Origin: Hoplostethus atlanticus
Lineage: Eukaryota > Chordata > Actinopteri > Trachichthyiformes > Trachichthyidae
Length of the DNA: 64,000 nucleotides
Direction of reading: 5' to 3'
Assembly (NCBI GenBank): GCA_034670405.1
Contig: JAXDDX010000024.1
Span: 372,001 to 436,000 of the forward strand
In this document: positions 1 through 64,000 of the stretch, piece after piece
Position numbering within the stretch: position 1 is the stretch's first letter
Layout: each line of letters opens with the position of its first letter
Made by a program: the position numbers and the translations under genes
Notes under the pieces: generated by a model
What the model was told of the DNA's origin: nothing
The model's database searches: none
The model's input: only the letters and a program-made list of their open reading frames with translations

Positions 1-165
1 ACACAGTCTGCCATTCAAACAGCACTGCTTTTCTCAAAAAAAGAATTACTGTTGATGTGACAATAATATTGCGTATATGACTTACCATGAGGAATAATGG
101 TTAAATGAACATGGGAAGATCTGGATCTAAGTGGATCTCAATTCATGACTTTACTCTGTGTATAG
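1..165. other. NEB intron, 3' part
   Basis: Intronic sequence ending in the acceptor before exon 1 of this window (AG at 164-165). I see no further exon or repeat in it. Confidence 0.8.
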
Positions 166-53059
<52,894 letters not shown>

Positions 53060-53815
53060 AGACAAAGCCCGCCCTCATTCTCCCTCAAGAGTGGGCGAGA
53101 CACATCCACAGGGGAAAGCTGATTGGTCTTCCTCCTGTGGTTGGATGGCTTAGTGTAATGTCTAGATTTTAGATTCTTGTAGCTCTGAAACTGTGTTGTA
53201 ATTGTATTGTGAGTCTGTTTGCCTTTGTTTCCCCTGTTGCCTGTGGATGTGACATAAGCACCTGAAAGACATTTGAGCTACATATAAATACTTCTGAATA
53301 TACATACCATGCCTATATGAATGATAGACCATCATAGAATGTTGAAGCTATTCCAAGACCTTGTCTTGTAAGAACAATGTTACTTAGTTACAGCCCATTA
53401 TTTTGTAAAAACACCTTATTTAATATATATATAACATATCTTATGTCAAAGTTTTATCAAGAGAAAGAGAATTCTCTCATAAAAAAGATTGGCAATTGCT
53501 GTTCAATTGCTATATCTGTAATGGAAATCAAACTTGTCACGTTGTCACGTAACACAAGAGCAAAGAAATTATATAAACAAAGATTTATATAAACAAAGAT
53601 GAAATCCTGAAGGAGACACCTACCATCTGTCTCCTCCATGATCAAACCAGTCCTGAAGAGTTGTATGAGACAAGCCCCAGCCTTCCCTCCTTTACTGAAG
53701 ACTGGCCACTAGTAGAATGTGTGTTATGTTTCTTCCGATTACCCAGGTCTGGGGGTAAGGGAAGTCCTATACCTTTAATCAGTAGCTAATAAAGCACACC
53801 AAGCTCCTGCACTAC
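53060..53815 (+). other. NEB: NEB 3' untranslated region
   Basis: Sequence after the stop up to just beyond the first canonical poly(A) signal (53788-53793). The exact cleavage site is inferred to lie about 10-30 bases after it. I see no other conserved element. Confidence 0.7.
53788..53793 (+). terminator. Poly(A) signal AATAAA of NEB
   Basis: Canonical AATAAA 729 bases after the stop codon, followed by a T-rich stretch (TTCCTTCTTTTC) typical of a downstream element. Confidence 0.7.
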
Positions 53816-54522
53816 TTTGCTTCCTTCTTTTCATTATACCATTTGGATTGTGGGAGTGCATCTTCCACACATTCATCACCCTGCCTTTACAGTGTCGCCA
53901 TTGAATAGGTCTTCATATTCAGAAAAACCTTTACAGAACAATTATCAGGGCAGGTTCACCAACAGCATTTTAGCACAAATTTAATTTTGGCACTTTATCC
54001 AGGTTAGTTCTGAATTAAAACAGTATATTCTCCATATATATTTGAGTGTATGACTCCTGAAAATACCTGAAAAATACACATCACATAATCACAGGGGTTT
54101 TTATATGGTGAGATCCAAGTAGTTACTGCACACCTCCCCGGCCAGTCCCATTAAACAAGCTCCAATAGGTTAGAATTTCATTGTAGGAAGGCGGAAAAAG
54201 GCGAAATCTCAAAAACGGAAAGTTGTAGGCACATTTATTCCACGAATGGAAAAGAAAAAAACTCAAACCATGGTGTTTAAATGCAAGTTTTAATTCTACT
54301 TCTGACCAATGAAGAGGCCAGTGCTCAAGTGTCTGCTTGCATCAGCATGTCGGAGGATGAGGGACATAAAAAGGAGGGTTTTTGAATAGTTGAGCTCCCA
54401 CAATGTCAGGTCCCAAAACATGCCAGTGATTATCTCAGTCATCTCCTTTATCTTTTGCTTTCTAAAAATTGGGAACAGGTGTATAAGAACAAAACCCTTC
54501 AAATAAACTATTAAGCCACAGC
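53816..54522. other. Convergent intergenic spacer NEB/RIF1
   Basis: About 0.7 kb between the inferred 3' ends of the two convergent genes. It is AT-rich. A second AATAAA-type signal for the - strand lies at 54234-54239, so RIF1 transcripts may extend further left. I see no gene, RNA or repeat. Confidence 0.5.
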
Positions 54523-55303
54523 AATCCATATAATTTCAGTCTTTTATTGATGTATTTAAAACCATGAATAAAGATAGTACAGATACTGTCTACCACCATC
54601 TATGTTTCATGACATTAAAAAGAACATGATAGACATGACGATGAGATGATAGAAAAAGGTTTCAAACTTACAACAGAACAAGAAATACTACAAAAATATA
54701 CAAGAGCACTGATGAAGTGTTGCATCGTAAACATGACAGCCTAGAAACAGGCACAATGCTGGCAGCAATGGAGTGACAGATTGTTTGTGTATGTATAAAA
54801 AAAAAAAAGTAGTAGATGCAAGGATCGAACAGCATGGGCAAAACAATTGTCAGTTATATTTCTCCACTAGATACATTCGCTTACATCACTCCTTTATTCC
54901 CAAGTCTATGTAAAAAAGTGCCATGCCTCTCCTCATCATCTTCTTCTGACAGCTGAAAAGCGTGACTGTGCTTCCCTTTCACTGCTACAGAAAAAAAGAG
55001 CTAAATCACCAACAGCTCAGTCTCAAAATAAAAGCAGCTAGCATGTAATAAAAATACTTAACCCAGAGAGGATAATCAGAGGACACAGGCCAAAAAAACA
55101 TGAGTTAAAACCATAAAATCCCACTTTTAAAACCTTTCAATTCAGCCGTCCTTATCTACTTAAGGCCTGGATGGATAGAAGCAATTTGGCAATAGATCTG
55201 TCTTGTAAGTTTCTCTCAAATAGATCCAACAGTCTAGTCATTTTATGTGCCTCTGACACCTCTACAACAGTCTGATCCACCAGAACTGAAACAGTAGTCT
55301 TCA
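54523..55303 (-). other. RIF1: RIF1 3' untranslated region
   Basis: It follows the RIF1 stop at 55304-55306 and ends just after a - strand AATAAA at 54543-54548. Another - strand AATAAA at 54893-54898 could give a shorter transcript. No open frame of note. Confidence 0.6.
54543..54548 (-). terminator. Poly(A) signal AATAAA of RIF1 (distal candidate)
   Basis: TTTATT on the + strand reads AATAAA on the RIF1 strand, 756 bases past the stop. An alternative signal lies at 54893-54898. Confidence 0.5.
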
Positions 55304-55933
55304 TCAGGGTCTGTTCTCTGTCTGGCAGAGGCGTGTCTGGAGCTCGACCACCACACTCCTCATCATGCCTCCCAAGTGATCGTGCAACTGAACCAGCTGC
55401 TCTGGTGAACAGCGGTTCAGTTGTAGCGGCGTCATCCTGGAGTTCAGGGCCTCCACCTCCATCAGCAGCTGTCCTTCGGGTCTCGGTTCCCTGGGCTGCC
55501 CATAAGGTGACTGACTCCTGGAGCCGTCCTGCTCTGGCTTCTCATCTACCGACACAGGCTCATCCACCAGCTCTGTGGCTGCACAGGAAAAAAACAAACA
55601 GGAAAGAGCATGGTTTACATTTGAAACCAAATGAGGTTTCATGCTGTTGATACAGCCAAAGATTAGGGTGGAAACAGAGTGGTGGTGGTAGTCTTTTTTT
55701 TTTTTATACTCGCTGCAAAAGGAACAAATTAAGTTGTAATTTGAGCTTTAATAATGAATCCTAAGTCAACAGCAGTTTTATCTAGTACCATGAGGAAACA
55801 CACCAAGAGGCTCGCCTGGGGACTTGTCCTCCTCTTCCTGGTTTTGAGGAGCGTTGCTCTCCTCCAGTTCAGAAGTCATCTTCTCCATCTCATCAAAACT
55901 CTTCAATTCATCACCACCACCACGTCCTTTACG
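55304..55933 (-). other. RIF1: RIF1 extreme C-terminus
   Basis: Exons 55804-55933 and 55304-55578. The first is acidic and low in complexity. The second ends with a probable helical pair (LQLNRCSPEQLVQLHDHLGG and MRSVVVELQTRL) and the stop TGA, like the final helices of human RIF1. Confidence 0.9.
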
Positions 55934-58900
55934 CTACAGAAAATGGTCCGGAGATCAATACAATGTAAAATTAGCGATCATTATCAACAGTCCAAGTGAC
56001 CCCTGTGTTGCTGAAGTAAATGCTTTTAAGCAGAACTGAAATATTGATCAAAGTATGCAGTGTGCATTTCTGGTATCCTAAGACATACCTGTTGTTCATG
56101 ATATGTTTGAAGTGCCTTCTTGACATTTGAGACCTTTGGGGAGCGAATAGGCAGACCCTTGATCTCACTGGGAGTAAGAGCACTGAGGTCACCGACTGTT
56201 TTGATGTTCCTGGATCGCACAAGCTGCCCAAATCCACGAGGCCTATGAGGAGAACAGCAGAGAGAAGTGGATGAGTGAGTATCTTTTTTGATTTAGGCTT
56301 TGTGTGCATTTTAAAAATAGAAATATTTCATACAATACAACAAGCCACAGTAATTATTGTAAAAGGTGTGCGTTAGAAAGATTTACATTTCCTTTCATCA
56401 ACCCGGTGCTGTACTCACCACATGTTGGAAGTGATCTGAGGCAACACAGCCTCCACAGGTGTAGAGCAGCCAACCAGGGCAGGGTAGACACAGTCTTTGG
56501 GTATAGGCCGTGGCTCTTGGCCCATTTCTGATATCTGGAAGAAAGGTATGGACTGTATTTAGGACTGTAATAGTCGTTTCATAGTGAATCAATGCAAATA
56601 TTTAAGTATCAGCAAGTGATAACACTGAAAGTTGCTTCGTCATTAGGGTATGTACCAGGCATTTCTTGGAGCTCTTGTAGCCTGGGCTGTGGAGATTTCT
56701 TGGATTTAGGATAAGCAGGCCCTTTGTTGGAGTAGTAACATACTACAATACAAAACAGAACATAGTTGAGTTAAATCAAAGCAGATAATGTGCCAGAAAA
56801 AGTTTGCACATCTCACTTCATCTGGACCTCAGAATTAGAATATGGCACCTACCAACATTTGACACACCAGAATTGTGTCCAGTTTAATACAGAAAATAAT
56901 TACAGTTACGCTTCAATATCATCATTTAAGCTTCACTATTACCTTAGGTTGTGGGATACCACTTGTGATTTTGGACCGTTTTGGAGAGCTGGTCCTGATG
57001 ACAGGGCTGCGACGGTCAATGTCATCTGCCAGTTCCTGACGATGGATTGGGTTAGCAAAAGACACACGCCTGGACTGCAAAATGAAAAGGAGAAAGTGAG
57101 GTTACTTTTTAATGAACAGCTTCCTTCAATTTGTATTGTGGACTTTGTGCATTTGAAAAGCATTTAGAACAAGTCCATTATGAATGATGCATGATGATTT
57201 ACCTTAACAAGAGGTGAGGGAGTCTCCTCCTCCAGTGGTCTCTTCTGGCCCCTTTTGAGAATACTAGTGGAGGGGGAGGCCGAAGGAGACCAAGTCCCTC
57301 TGGTCTTCCCACTGCTGGGACTATAACCAACGTCATGTCCCATCACAGCCTCCAGGTCCTTCTGCTTGGCTGGGGAATCCTGACAAAAATCTTTACCAGT
57401 GGTCTCTGAAGACACTAAAGCATCATGAAGATCAGTTAGAGGAACATCTGAATCTGTACCAACTACGTCAGTCTCATTGTTGTCTATTTGAGTTTCTTCT
57501 TCATCTTCACACACCATATCAGGGGCATTGTCTTTTTCTTCACTCTCTTGGAGAGGTGCAATGTCTTTACCATTTTGCTGAACTTCACACTCCTGCACAC
57601 TAGTGTTTGAGACCCGGCTCTCTGATTTGCCTTCTTTGACAGAGGTAAACTCCTCCTCCTCTGCAAGTTCATCTAAGGCACTTGGAAACTCTAGCTGGTT
57701 TTGTCCAGTAGAGGTAACACTGTTATCTTCAGCTTTGTCCTCCTTTAGAACATTGGAAGGTTCTGGGTGGTCTGAATCTGCATCAAACTTCTGTTTTTCA
57801 TTAACTACCTCAACAGGCTGAGCAATTTCTACAACTTTCTCCTCTGAAGACTCTGGGATCTGTAGACTGAGTTTCTCTGTTGTTTCACCAGAGTGGGTCG
57901 GTGTGTCTGCAGAGGAGCCACTGGCCACAGGAGGAGAGGATAAATCAACTGTTTCCAAAGACACACCATTATCTGAGATGGACTTTCCCACAGCAGACAA
58001 AATAGGAAGGTCACAGGGCAGCTTTTCCTGAATCTGTTCAGCACTAATCCCATCCGATTTAAGGCTTTCTTCAGGAACTTGTGAATCATCAATGTCACTT
58101 TCCTGTGAAGTGGTACAATCAATGTTCAACTTTGCTTGAGAGTCCCTCTGTCCTTGCTCCTTGCTGGGAGGTGACAAACTGAACTGTTTGATCTTTAGTT
58201 CCTGGTCAGATTCTGATGCAGAAGGCTTTGTGTTTTCAGTCTCAGCTCTCCCCAGAAGGGGCTCCAAGGCTATAATAGCATCTACCGCCACCTCCGTATG
58301 CGCTTCTTCCTGACTTTGCTCCTTGTTTACTGTAACAAAAGGTGATCCTGAAACCTGCATATCCTGACTTTTCAGTGAATCCTCAATATCTTTTAGATTT
58401 TTGGTTTCTGAGGGTCTGCTGATAGGTGTACTTTGTAAGTCTTCCTTTTGAGAAGAAGATTCAGAACAGTCCTTTGCAATGTCTTCATCAACTTTGCATT
58501 CTCCTGATCCAAGAGCGAGTGGGCTTGTTAGCGACTGCACTTTAGATTTCCGCGCTCTCTTTTTGGCAGAACTGGAATCTGAGGAATCAGATTCTGGCGT
58601 CTCCATATTGGCTAATAAAGTTTGAGATGCTCTCCGTCTTGAGTACCTGCCCCTGCCTTGGGAGGATTCTGCTGACCCTGCTATATCTAATGACTGGGAG
58701 CTCTCAACGGTTAAGCTAGGACTATTACTGGACTTTGACCGCTCCTCTTCTGCCTTGATCTTTCTAGCGCTGCTTCTACGTGTGCCCTCTGTTTGACTAA
58801 GAGCTGACGGTGTTGCCTGAGAATCGGCCCTTTTCTGGCTTTCTGGTGAATCATTACTTTCACCTTTGTCTTCAGACTCCACTGCCTTGCTTCTTCTCCT

Positions 58901-61900
58901 TGATCTACCCTGTGATTGGCTGTCAGAAGCTGGAGGTATGATCATTTGAGAGTCATCTTGACTAAGCTTGTCATCTGTACCACTTCTTCTCTTGCGTTTG
59001 TTTTTGATCAGCTCCTGTGATTCACTTACCAACTTGGTCCTCCTGCTTGTTCTACGTTGTTCAGTTTGAGGAGATGGAGTGGCCTTCTGAGAATCGCTCT
59101 TGCTTGGCTCAACCTCATCCTTTTTGGTGTGTTCCATGAGCTCAGACTCCTCTGAATTACTAATAACCTTGCTGCTCCTCCTGCCTGCCTTACCCTGTGA
59201 CCGGTTTTGTGGCTGAGACTCTGTGGTCCCCTGCAAGTCAGTTTGGCTAGACTCCCCTTTCTCTTTCTGAGGCTGAATCTTTTGCTTGGGTCTGCCTTCT
59301 TCCTCGATCTCCACTGTTGATTTGTTCCGCCGAGTGAGTCTACCTTGAGACTGGTTATCACTATCAGAGATTGTGTCTGTTTGCGAGTCAGTTTGGCTCA
59401 TCTCATACTCTCTGGTGCCTCTCCTCTTATGCTCATCTTTGCCAAGCAGCTCCTCTGAACTGCTGTACAGTTTGATCTTCCTGTGTATTCTAACCTGGGA
59501 ACTGGTTTGACTTGACTCACTCTTGTCCCTCTGAGCCCTTGTTTTCAACCTTTCTCTACCACTGTCCTCCTCAGCAGCCTGCTTACTTCTCCTGCTTGGT
59601 CTGGCCTTTGGTGAATCACCTTTACACTCCTCTCCAGAACGTCTCCCTTTCTTATCTTCCCGTTCCCCAGGGTCTTCTCCAGGCAACAGAGGTTTGACCC
59701 TGTGGCGTCCAGACCGTCTGGGTTCACCTGGAGAGCTCTGGCTTGGGGAGTACTGAGAATCTTCCAGAGTGCCTTCAGATTCCTCTCCCTGGCTGTGGGA
59801 TGTAATTTCTTCTGCTGTGGGAACTTTATTTGTCCTCTTCTTGCCCTCCACATCAGTTTGAGTGTCTGGGATGACATCATCCTCATCCTCTGTTCCTTCA
59901 CTAGGCAGTTTTTTACTCAGCTTAACCTCAGGCTCCCTTTTCTCAGAGGAGTCCACCTTAGCCAGCTGAGAGGACTCTGGGGCAATTTTCACAGAAGACT
60001 GAGATTTAATTTCCCCTGTCTCTGTGGACTGGGAAACCCGTGGGTTTGTGTCGGTGGTTGTCTGGGAGGCCTGAGAGGAGGAGGTCTTGGTGGTATTAGT
60101 GTGTTCTTGGCTATTGGAGGTCTTTGTGTGGGGACCTGTGAATGTGGTCACATTGCTGGGGCTGGCAGGCTTCTCAGCATACTTCTCTAGAGTAATAAAG
60201 GACTGACGACGGCTGTTAGGTTTCGGAGGAGTGCCTGAGACTAAATCTGAAGAACCAGAAATGTTGGGACTGGTGCTTTCTTTAGGCTCAATGTCCAAGT
60301 CCTCAGCTCTAACAATGCTACTGGCTTCCTCCATAGAGACATCTGCTGACTCGGGTATCATCTCTTCCTGTTTGTCGTTTCCTAGATCTTTGGCCATGTT
60401 CTCTACAATTTCAGGTTCTTCCTCAATTTCCACATCTTCCTGAGGAACCTGGAGGAAACAAGACACATAATAGATTTCTTCCTTCTAAGATATATGAACT
60501 GAAAAACCTATTATCTATCTATCTATCTATACATACACACACTCAATTTATTGAGGGCAAATGGGACAGTAACACAATCTGGCTTTTGTTGCACATGATG
60601 GAGGGTTCATTACCTTGCCAGGAGCCTCTTTTGCAACACTGTCAGCTTGTTCTGTTGGCCCTTTCTCCCTGGAAAGAAAATGAATACATAAATCACATTT
60701 GTTGCTTGAGTCTATCAAAGCTGCTTCGTGGGAGAGCAATCTGGTGGTAATTGTCCAATACTTACATAGAATCTTCTTGGCTCTGAGTGTACTGGGTAAA
60801 AACCGTGGTATCTAGAGAAGCATCCAGGTTGTTGTACATGGCAGGGATGTCAACCCTGTGCCACACAAACAAACAAAAACATTAGCTCTCCATCAGACCA
60901 TGTGAATATTCCAGATGTACAATTTGCATCTCAAGAAAAATCAACAGGGGGCAGACAAAGGGACAAATCTGACCTTTTAGTCCTCTTGACCTCCTTCTGG
61001 TGCTCTGTCAGGACTCTCTCCTTGGTCTCAGGAGGAATGAAGACAAAGTCTATGGAAGCCTCTTCCTCCAAAACCGCTCTGCAGGGAGGCTTAGGTGAGC
61101 CAAAGTCCAGCTTTGTCTGATGAGGGAAACAAAACAGATGCCAGTTGTGCAACTGCAGGATGATGCTGGATTAAAAAGAAAAGCAACCAATCCCATACAT
61201 CCCTGGTCGCAAACGGTCTTATATTAGCCTGGGAGATTTTTCATGTTAATTAAACGCTTATCTCTAATAAAACATATAGTGTGCTGTGCTCCAGTTTTAA
61301 ACAAATGCATATATTTATAAATTGATTAAAATTCTATGTTGCCGTTGATGGTTCAGCCACTGAAAACAAAATATTATACCGGTATCCTGTTGGCAATGGT
61401 ACTGTATGTCTTAATACCAACATGGAACATGGGTTATTCCCACGTTGGTCCCATTCAGACCACACTATTATAATGGGTTTATCGCAGGTCGTCCACCATT
61501 CAGACCAGACCGCACAAGTCCAAGATCAATGTACATATGGCATGCATTGCAAAACGATTGGGCCAATGTAAACTAGATGTAAAGTAGTAGATGGGCTATA
61601 GCTCTAAATGACAGCGAGTCTCCTTTAATGTGCAGGCGATATAAAAAGGACTGCCTCCAATATATGCTTGATCATTTAGTCTTGGATGTTTTATGGTAGA
61701 GTAGTTAAAATAATAACTAAAAGAAATAGGTTTGGGTGAGTGAATTGGTTGTATGTAGCACTTGAACACGGGCCTAGTAGCATAATGGGGGAGTTAACCG
61801 AAGCACTTACAGAGACTGGCTTGGAGGTGCTCTTGGAGCTCCTGTCCTTCAGCTCTGCAGCCCTGCCCAGCAGCGACTCCCTCTTCCCCACAGATGAAAC

Positions 61901-64000
61901 GTGCACACCGCTCAGCTTGGTCTCCAACTGGGAACTCTCACTCTACAGAACCAAACAAGATCAAGCACATGAGCATAGAGACAGAACAAAACGGGTTGAA
62001 GCAGTGAACGCACTTCCCGTGTCATTTTCATTTTAACACAATTCTTAACTTGAAATGACAAAACAAAGTTAAATGCAGGGGGTTCAGAGCCACTCACTGA
62101 ATACTGTCCACTGAGTTCATCAGGAACACTGACCGCCTCAAAGCCAGGCAGAATGATGGGAGTCTTCTGCTTCACCTGGCTCAGTACTGGTCTGTGTGAA
62201 GTATACAATATTCACAGAGGATAGCTTACAACAGATTTAATGGGATATAACATGTTCTATTGTTTATTTTATCTATTATTTCCTAAAATGCTGTATTCGA
62301 ATTGTAGCGGTATGCAGTAGATGACAAACTGGATGTTCAATGTTTTCAATAGGAGAATGATGTTAAAACTTCAGAAGGTACCATCTACCATGCCTGCAGG
62401 GTGAGAATAGTTGAATTTTCCCAACTTTTGCCTTCGCGTACTATGGAGGTGAAGACAAAACCAGATGCAAAATGGATGCACGTGCATAAGTTTGTCCACC
62501 TCATGCCGTCTCCTCATTCAACAAAAGATAAAGCAGTGAATAAGCAAGAGCTTTCTTCCTCTGACTCTCCATTTTTTGAGTTCAGGAGAAAAGGTTGTAC
62601 CTGGAAAGTTTGGCCATTCCAGTTCCTTGTTTTTGCTTCCTATTCATTTACAGAGGGAATCTCATTCAATAATTTCTGCTAAACAACCTGTCGCACATTT
62701 TGATATGAACACTTTGCTACAGGCCACAATATGAATACAGCATTAAAAAAAAAAATGCCGACCTCGCAAAAAAGGAGAGATTCTCACCTGAGCTCATCTG
62801 GGTAGGTGAGACTGACTGAGTTGGCGAAGGTGGCGTTCCAGAACTGAGTGACAGAAGTGCGGAGCTGCTTGTTCTTATGAGGAAACAACACGCAGAGTAG
62901 AGGGGAAAGCAGAGCCAGGAGTTCACCATCATAGGCCAAAGTAGAGCGGCTCTGTAGGCAGTTGAGCACCTCGCCTAGAAGCCTCTCCAGCTTGAGAAGA
63001 CAGAAGGGAAAAAATTACGTCTTTTTGCTTATAAAATTTGTACTGAACAGTTAATTTAGATATTAATGCACTGACTGAAAATCACTGGTCATACTGCTAC
63101 TTGTGTTCAGCTACTGTTCAAGGACTATATTCCTTGACAGAACAGACATTTAATTAGTATTAACGACTAAATATAATTGATTTACGAAGCATTTGCATTC
63201 TTTCCATGTGATAAAAGCAATAAGCTACTTAACACAGTGCTTTAAAGTGATTTTAGAACAGCTAAGAGTCTGAAGGTAAACACACCTTGGCCACAAGCTG
63301 CGAGGAGAATTTGGCCGGCTCACTGGCGGCTTGTTTGTAGAAGAGGGTGAGCGGCTGCGTGAGAGAAGCCAGCGCCTCCTGCACGGCGGTAGCGATGACC
63401 AGGTTGGTGAACAGAGCAGACAGGATGGAGACCAGGGCCAGTCCTGTGGCCTCAGAGGAAGCCTCAGGGGGCTCCACGGCTAGAAACACCTCTACAGTCT
63501 GCACCAGGAGGGACTGGTAGGTGGACAGGTTCCCCATGGCCTTGTTCTTCTTACGCATCCAGTTTAGCGGGGTGTGAGGGGCTGGAGGACACAAAGGTAA
63601 CTACAGTCATACTCACATTTGTGAGACTTCTTCATAGTCTGTTACGCTACAAAATATATTTAAACTTCCAGATTTGTTTTTTGTTGCTCTGAGATCCAAC
63701 AATTATAGCTACAAGTGGCCATTCAAGTAGTAACACATACATACAATTTCCCACACCCCCGCTGCCCCAAAAAAAAAAAAGTCCTTACACTTCGTCTTTT
63801 GCTGAAACTGTGGTGTGTAGGGAGAGAAATCCACACACTCCACCATGACTTGTAGGATACCGGCAACAGCATCCAATGTTGAAGGAACCTGAAGGATCAG
63901 ACAACACCAGTCTAACCAAGCTTGGCTTAACATTTATAGGTTTTAGACATTAGACGGACCAGACAAAACATGATCCTCACCATTAGGGCCTCTCTGTTCA
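55304..64000 (-). CDS. RIF1: Rap1-interacting factor 1, C-terminal two thirds (5' part outside window)
   Basis: RIF1 sets replication timing by recruiting PP1 and acts with 53BP1 in double-strand-break repair. Sixteen exons join in frame on the - strand: 64000-63981 (partial), 63888-63789, 63581-63286, 62990-62788, 62191-62098, 61942-61811, 61116-60974, 60855-60766, 60668-60614, 60448-57203, 57074-56943, 56742-56656, 56534-56419, 56242-56089, 55933-55804 and 55578-55304. They give about 1756 residues. Hallmarks of vertebrate RIF1 are AVAGILQVMVECVDF, DFVFIPPETKERVLTEHQKE, one giant 3.2 kb exon, SILKRG, RVSFANPI, QITSNMW and LPIRSPKVSNVKKAL. The tail-to-tail position next to NEB supports the call. 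No stop or frameshift seen. Confidence 0.96.
56089..56742 (-). other. RIF1: RIF1 C-terminal DNA-binding region
   Basis: Exons 56656-56742, 56419-56534 and 56089-56242. They encode SPGYKSSKKCLISEM, VLPQITSNMWPRGFGQLVRS and NIKTVGDLSALTPSEIKGLP. The last part corresponds to the conserved region of RIF1 described as similar to the C-terminal domain of bacterial RNA polymerase alpha subunit, which binds DNA and BLM. High conservation here contrasts with the giant exon. Confidence 0.92.
57057..57265 (-). other. RIF1: RIF1 PP1-docking motifs SILK and RVSF
   Basis: SILK is encoded at 57265-57254, at the end of the giant exon. RVSF is encoded at 57068-57057, near the start of the next exon. In vertebrate RIF1 these two motifs recruit protein phosphatase 1, which opposes DDK at replication origins. 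Both are perfect matches here and are separated by a 128-base intron. Confidence 0.93.
57203..60448 (-). other. RIF1: RIF1 giant exon, disordered SQ/TQ-rich region
   Basis: A single exon of 3246 bases (1082 codons) with acceptor AG at 60449-60450 and donor GTAAAT. Its size and position match the one very large exon of vertebrate RIF1 genes. Composition is highly polar with many SQ and TQ pairs, the consensus for ATM/ATR kinases. Conserved islands are RRQSFITLEKY near the start, SRRRASQTLLANMETPESDS in the middle and WSPSASPSTSILKRGQKRPL at the end. Most of the rest is low complexity and fast evolving. Confidence 0.95.
58625..59535 (-). repeat. RIF1: Degenerate SQ/basic repeat array inside RIF1
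   Basis: About seven imperfect units with a period of roughly 40-50 residues. Each has an SQ-rich acidic part followed by a basic core: RIHRKIK, GRLTRRNK, GKAGRRSSK, RRTSRRTK, GRSRRRSK, RRSSARKIK and GRYSRRRASQ, centred near 59485, 59330, 59178, 59045, 58893, 58772 and 58650. Confidence 0.65.
60510..60531. repeat. Short ATCT microsatellite in RIF1 intron
   Basis: About five ATCT units just upstream (in RIF1 sense) of the giant exon, in intron 60449-60613. Confidence 0.8.
60614..61942 (-). other. RIF1: RIF1 conserved linker after the HEAT region
   Basis: Exons 61811-61942, 60974-61116, 60766-60855 and 60614-60668. The conserved core is EEEASIDFVFIPPETKERVL followed by KRTKRVDIPAMYNNLDASLD and TVFTQYTQSQED. 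The 694-base intron 61117-61810 holds nothing I can identify. Confidence 0.9.
62098..64000 (-). other. RIF1: RIF1 C-terminal part of the HEAT-repeat region
   Basis: Exons 63981-64000 (partial), 63789-63888, 63286-63581, 62788-62990 and 62098-62191 encode helical, leucine-rich sequence (SILSALFTNLVIATAVQEAL; LLALLSPLLCVLFPHKNKQ; QFWNATFANSVSLTYPDELR). This is the last part of the superhelical repeat region of vertebrate RIF1, which binds DNA and 53BP1. The acceptor of exon 62788-62990 ends in TCAAG. The 596-base intron 62192-62787 holds nothing I can identify. Confidence 0.9.

Noticed and set aside
59702..60190. Open frame of 162 codons on the + strand inside the RIF1 giant exon
   Set aside because: It is a shadow of the RIF1 coding strand with no independent evidence.

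Overview
The window is vertebrate genomic DNA, almost certainly from a ray-finned fish. It holds two convergent genes. The + strand carries most of the nebulin gene (NEB): about 133 short exons from 166 to the stop codon at 53057-53059, with the true N-terminus lying upstream of the window. The - strand carries the 3' two thirds of RIF1, with its stop at 55304-55306, and its 5' part runs off the right edge. Small introns, teleost-type interspersed repeats and the tail-to-tail NEB/RIF1 arrangement (also known from human 2q23) all fit. The species cannot be told from the sequence.

NEB layout: exons 1-11 (166-4792) encode single N-terminal modules. Exons 12-101 (4928-34583) encode 19 consecutive super-repeats of seven modules. 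Each super-repeat is 726-738 coding bases (usually 732 or 729, about 244 residues), carries an SDxxYK-type motif per module and has one WLKGxGW-like site. Exons 102-122 (35840-47323) are single linker modules. Exons 123-127 (47937-50453) are five 31-residue Z-disc modules. Exons 128-129 hold the last modules, exons 130-132 the Ser-rich segment and exon 133 the C-terminal SH3 domain. All module introns up to exon 128 are phase 0, so every module exon can be skipped or duplicated without a frameshift. The part in this window translates to about 6184 residues without an interrupting stop.

The super-repeat zone has been shaped by recent internal duplication and sequence homogenisation. Super-repeats 7, 8 and 9 share long stretches of near-identical exon and a 111-base intron that is identical in all three. 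Super-repeats 4 and 5 share an identical 74-base intron. Several introns carry mobile-element remnants, including a TA-flanked MITE and a long fold-back element, and several splice sites are built from microsatellites.

RIF1: sixteen exons on the - strand encode the C-terminal part of the HEAT region, one 3246-base exon for the disordered middle (rich in SQ/TQ), the SILK and RVSF PP1-docking motifs, and the conserved C-terminal DNA-binding region. The two genes act in different processes (thin-filament architecture; replication timing and DNA repair) and only share a 3' boundary at about 53.8-54.5 kb. I found no tRNA, rRNA, CRISPR array or prokaryotic feature, and no sign of a new multi-gene system. 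The unusual content is the internal evolution and the splice-site architecture of nebulin.
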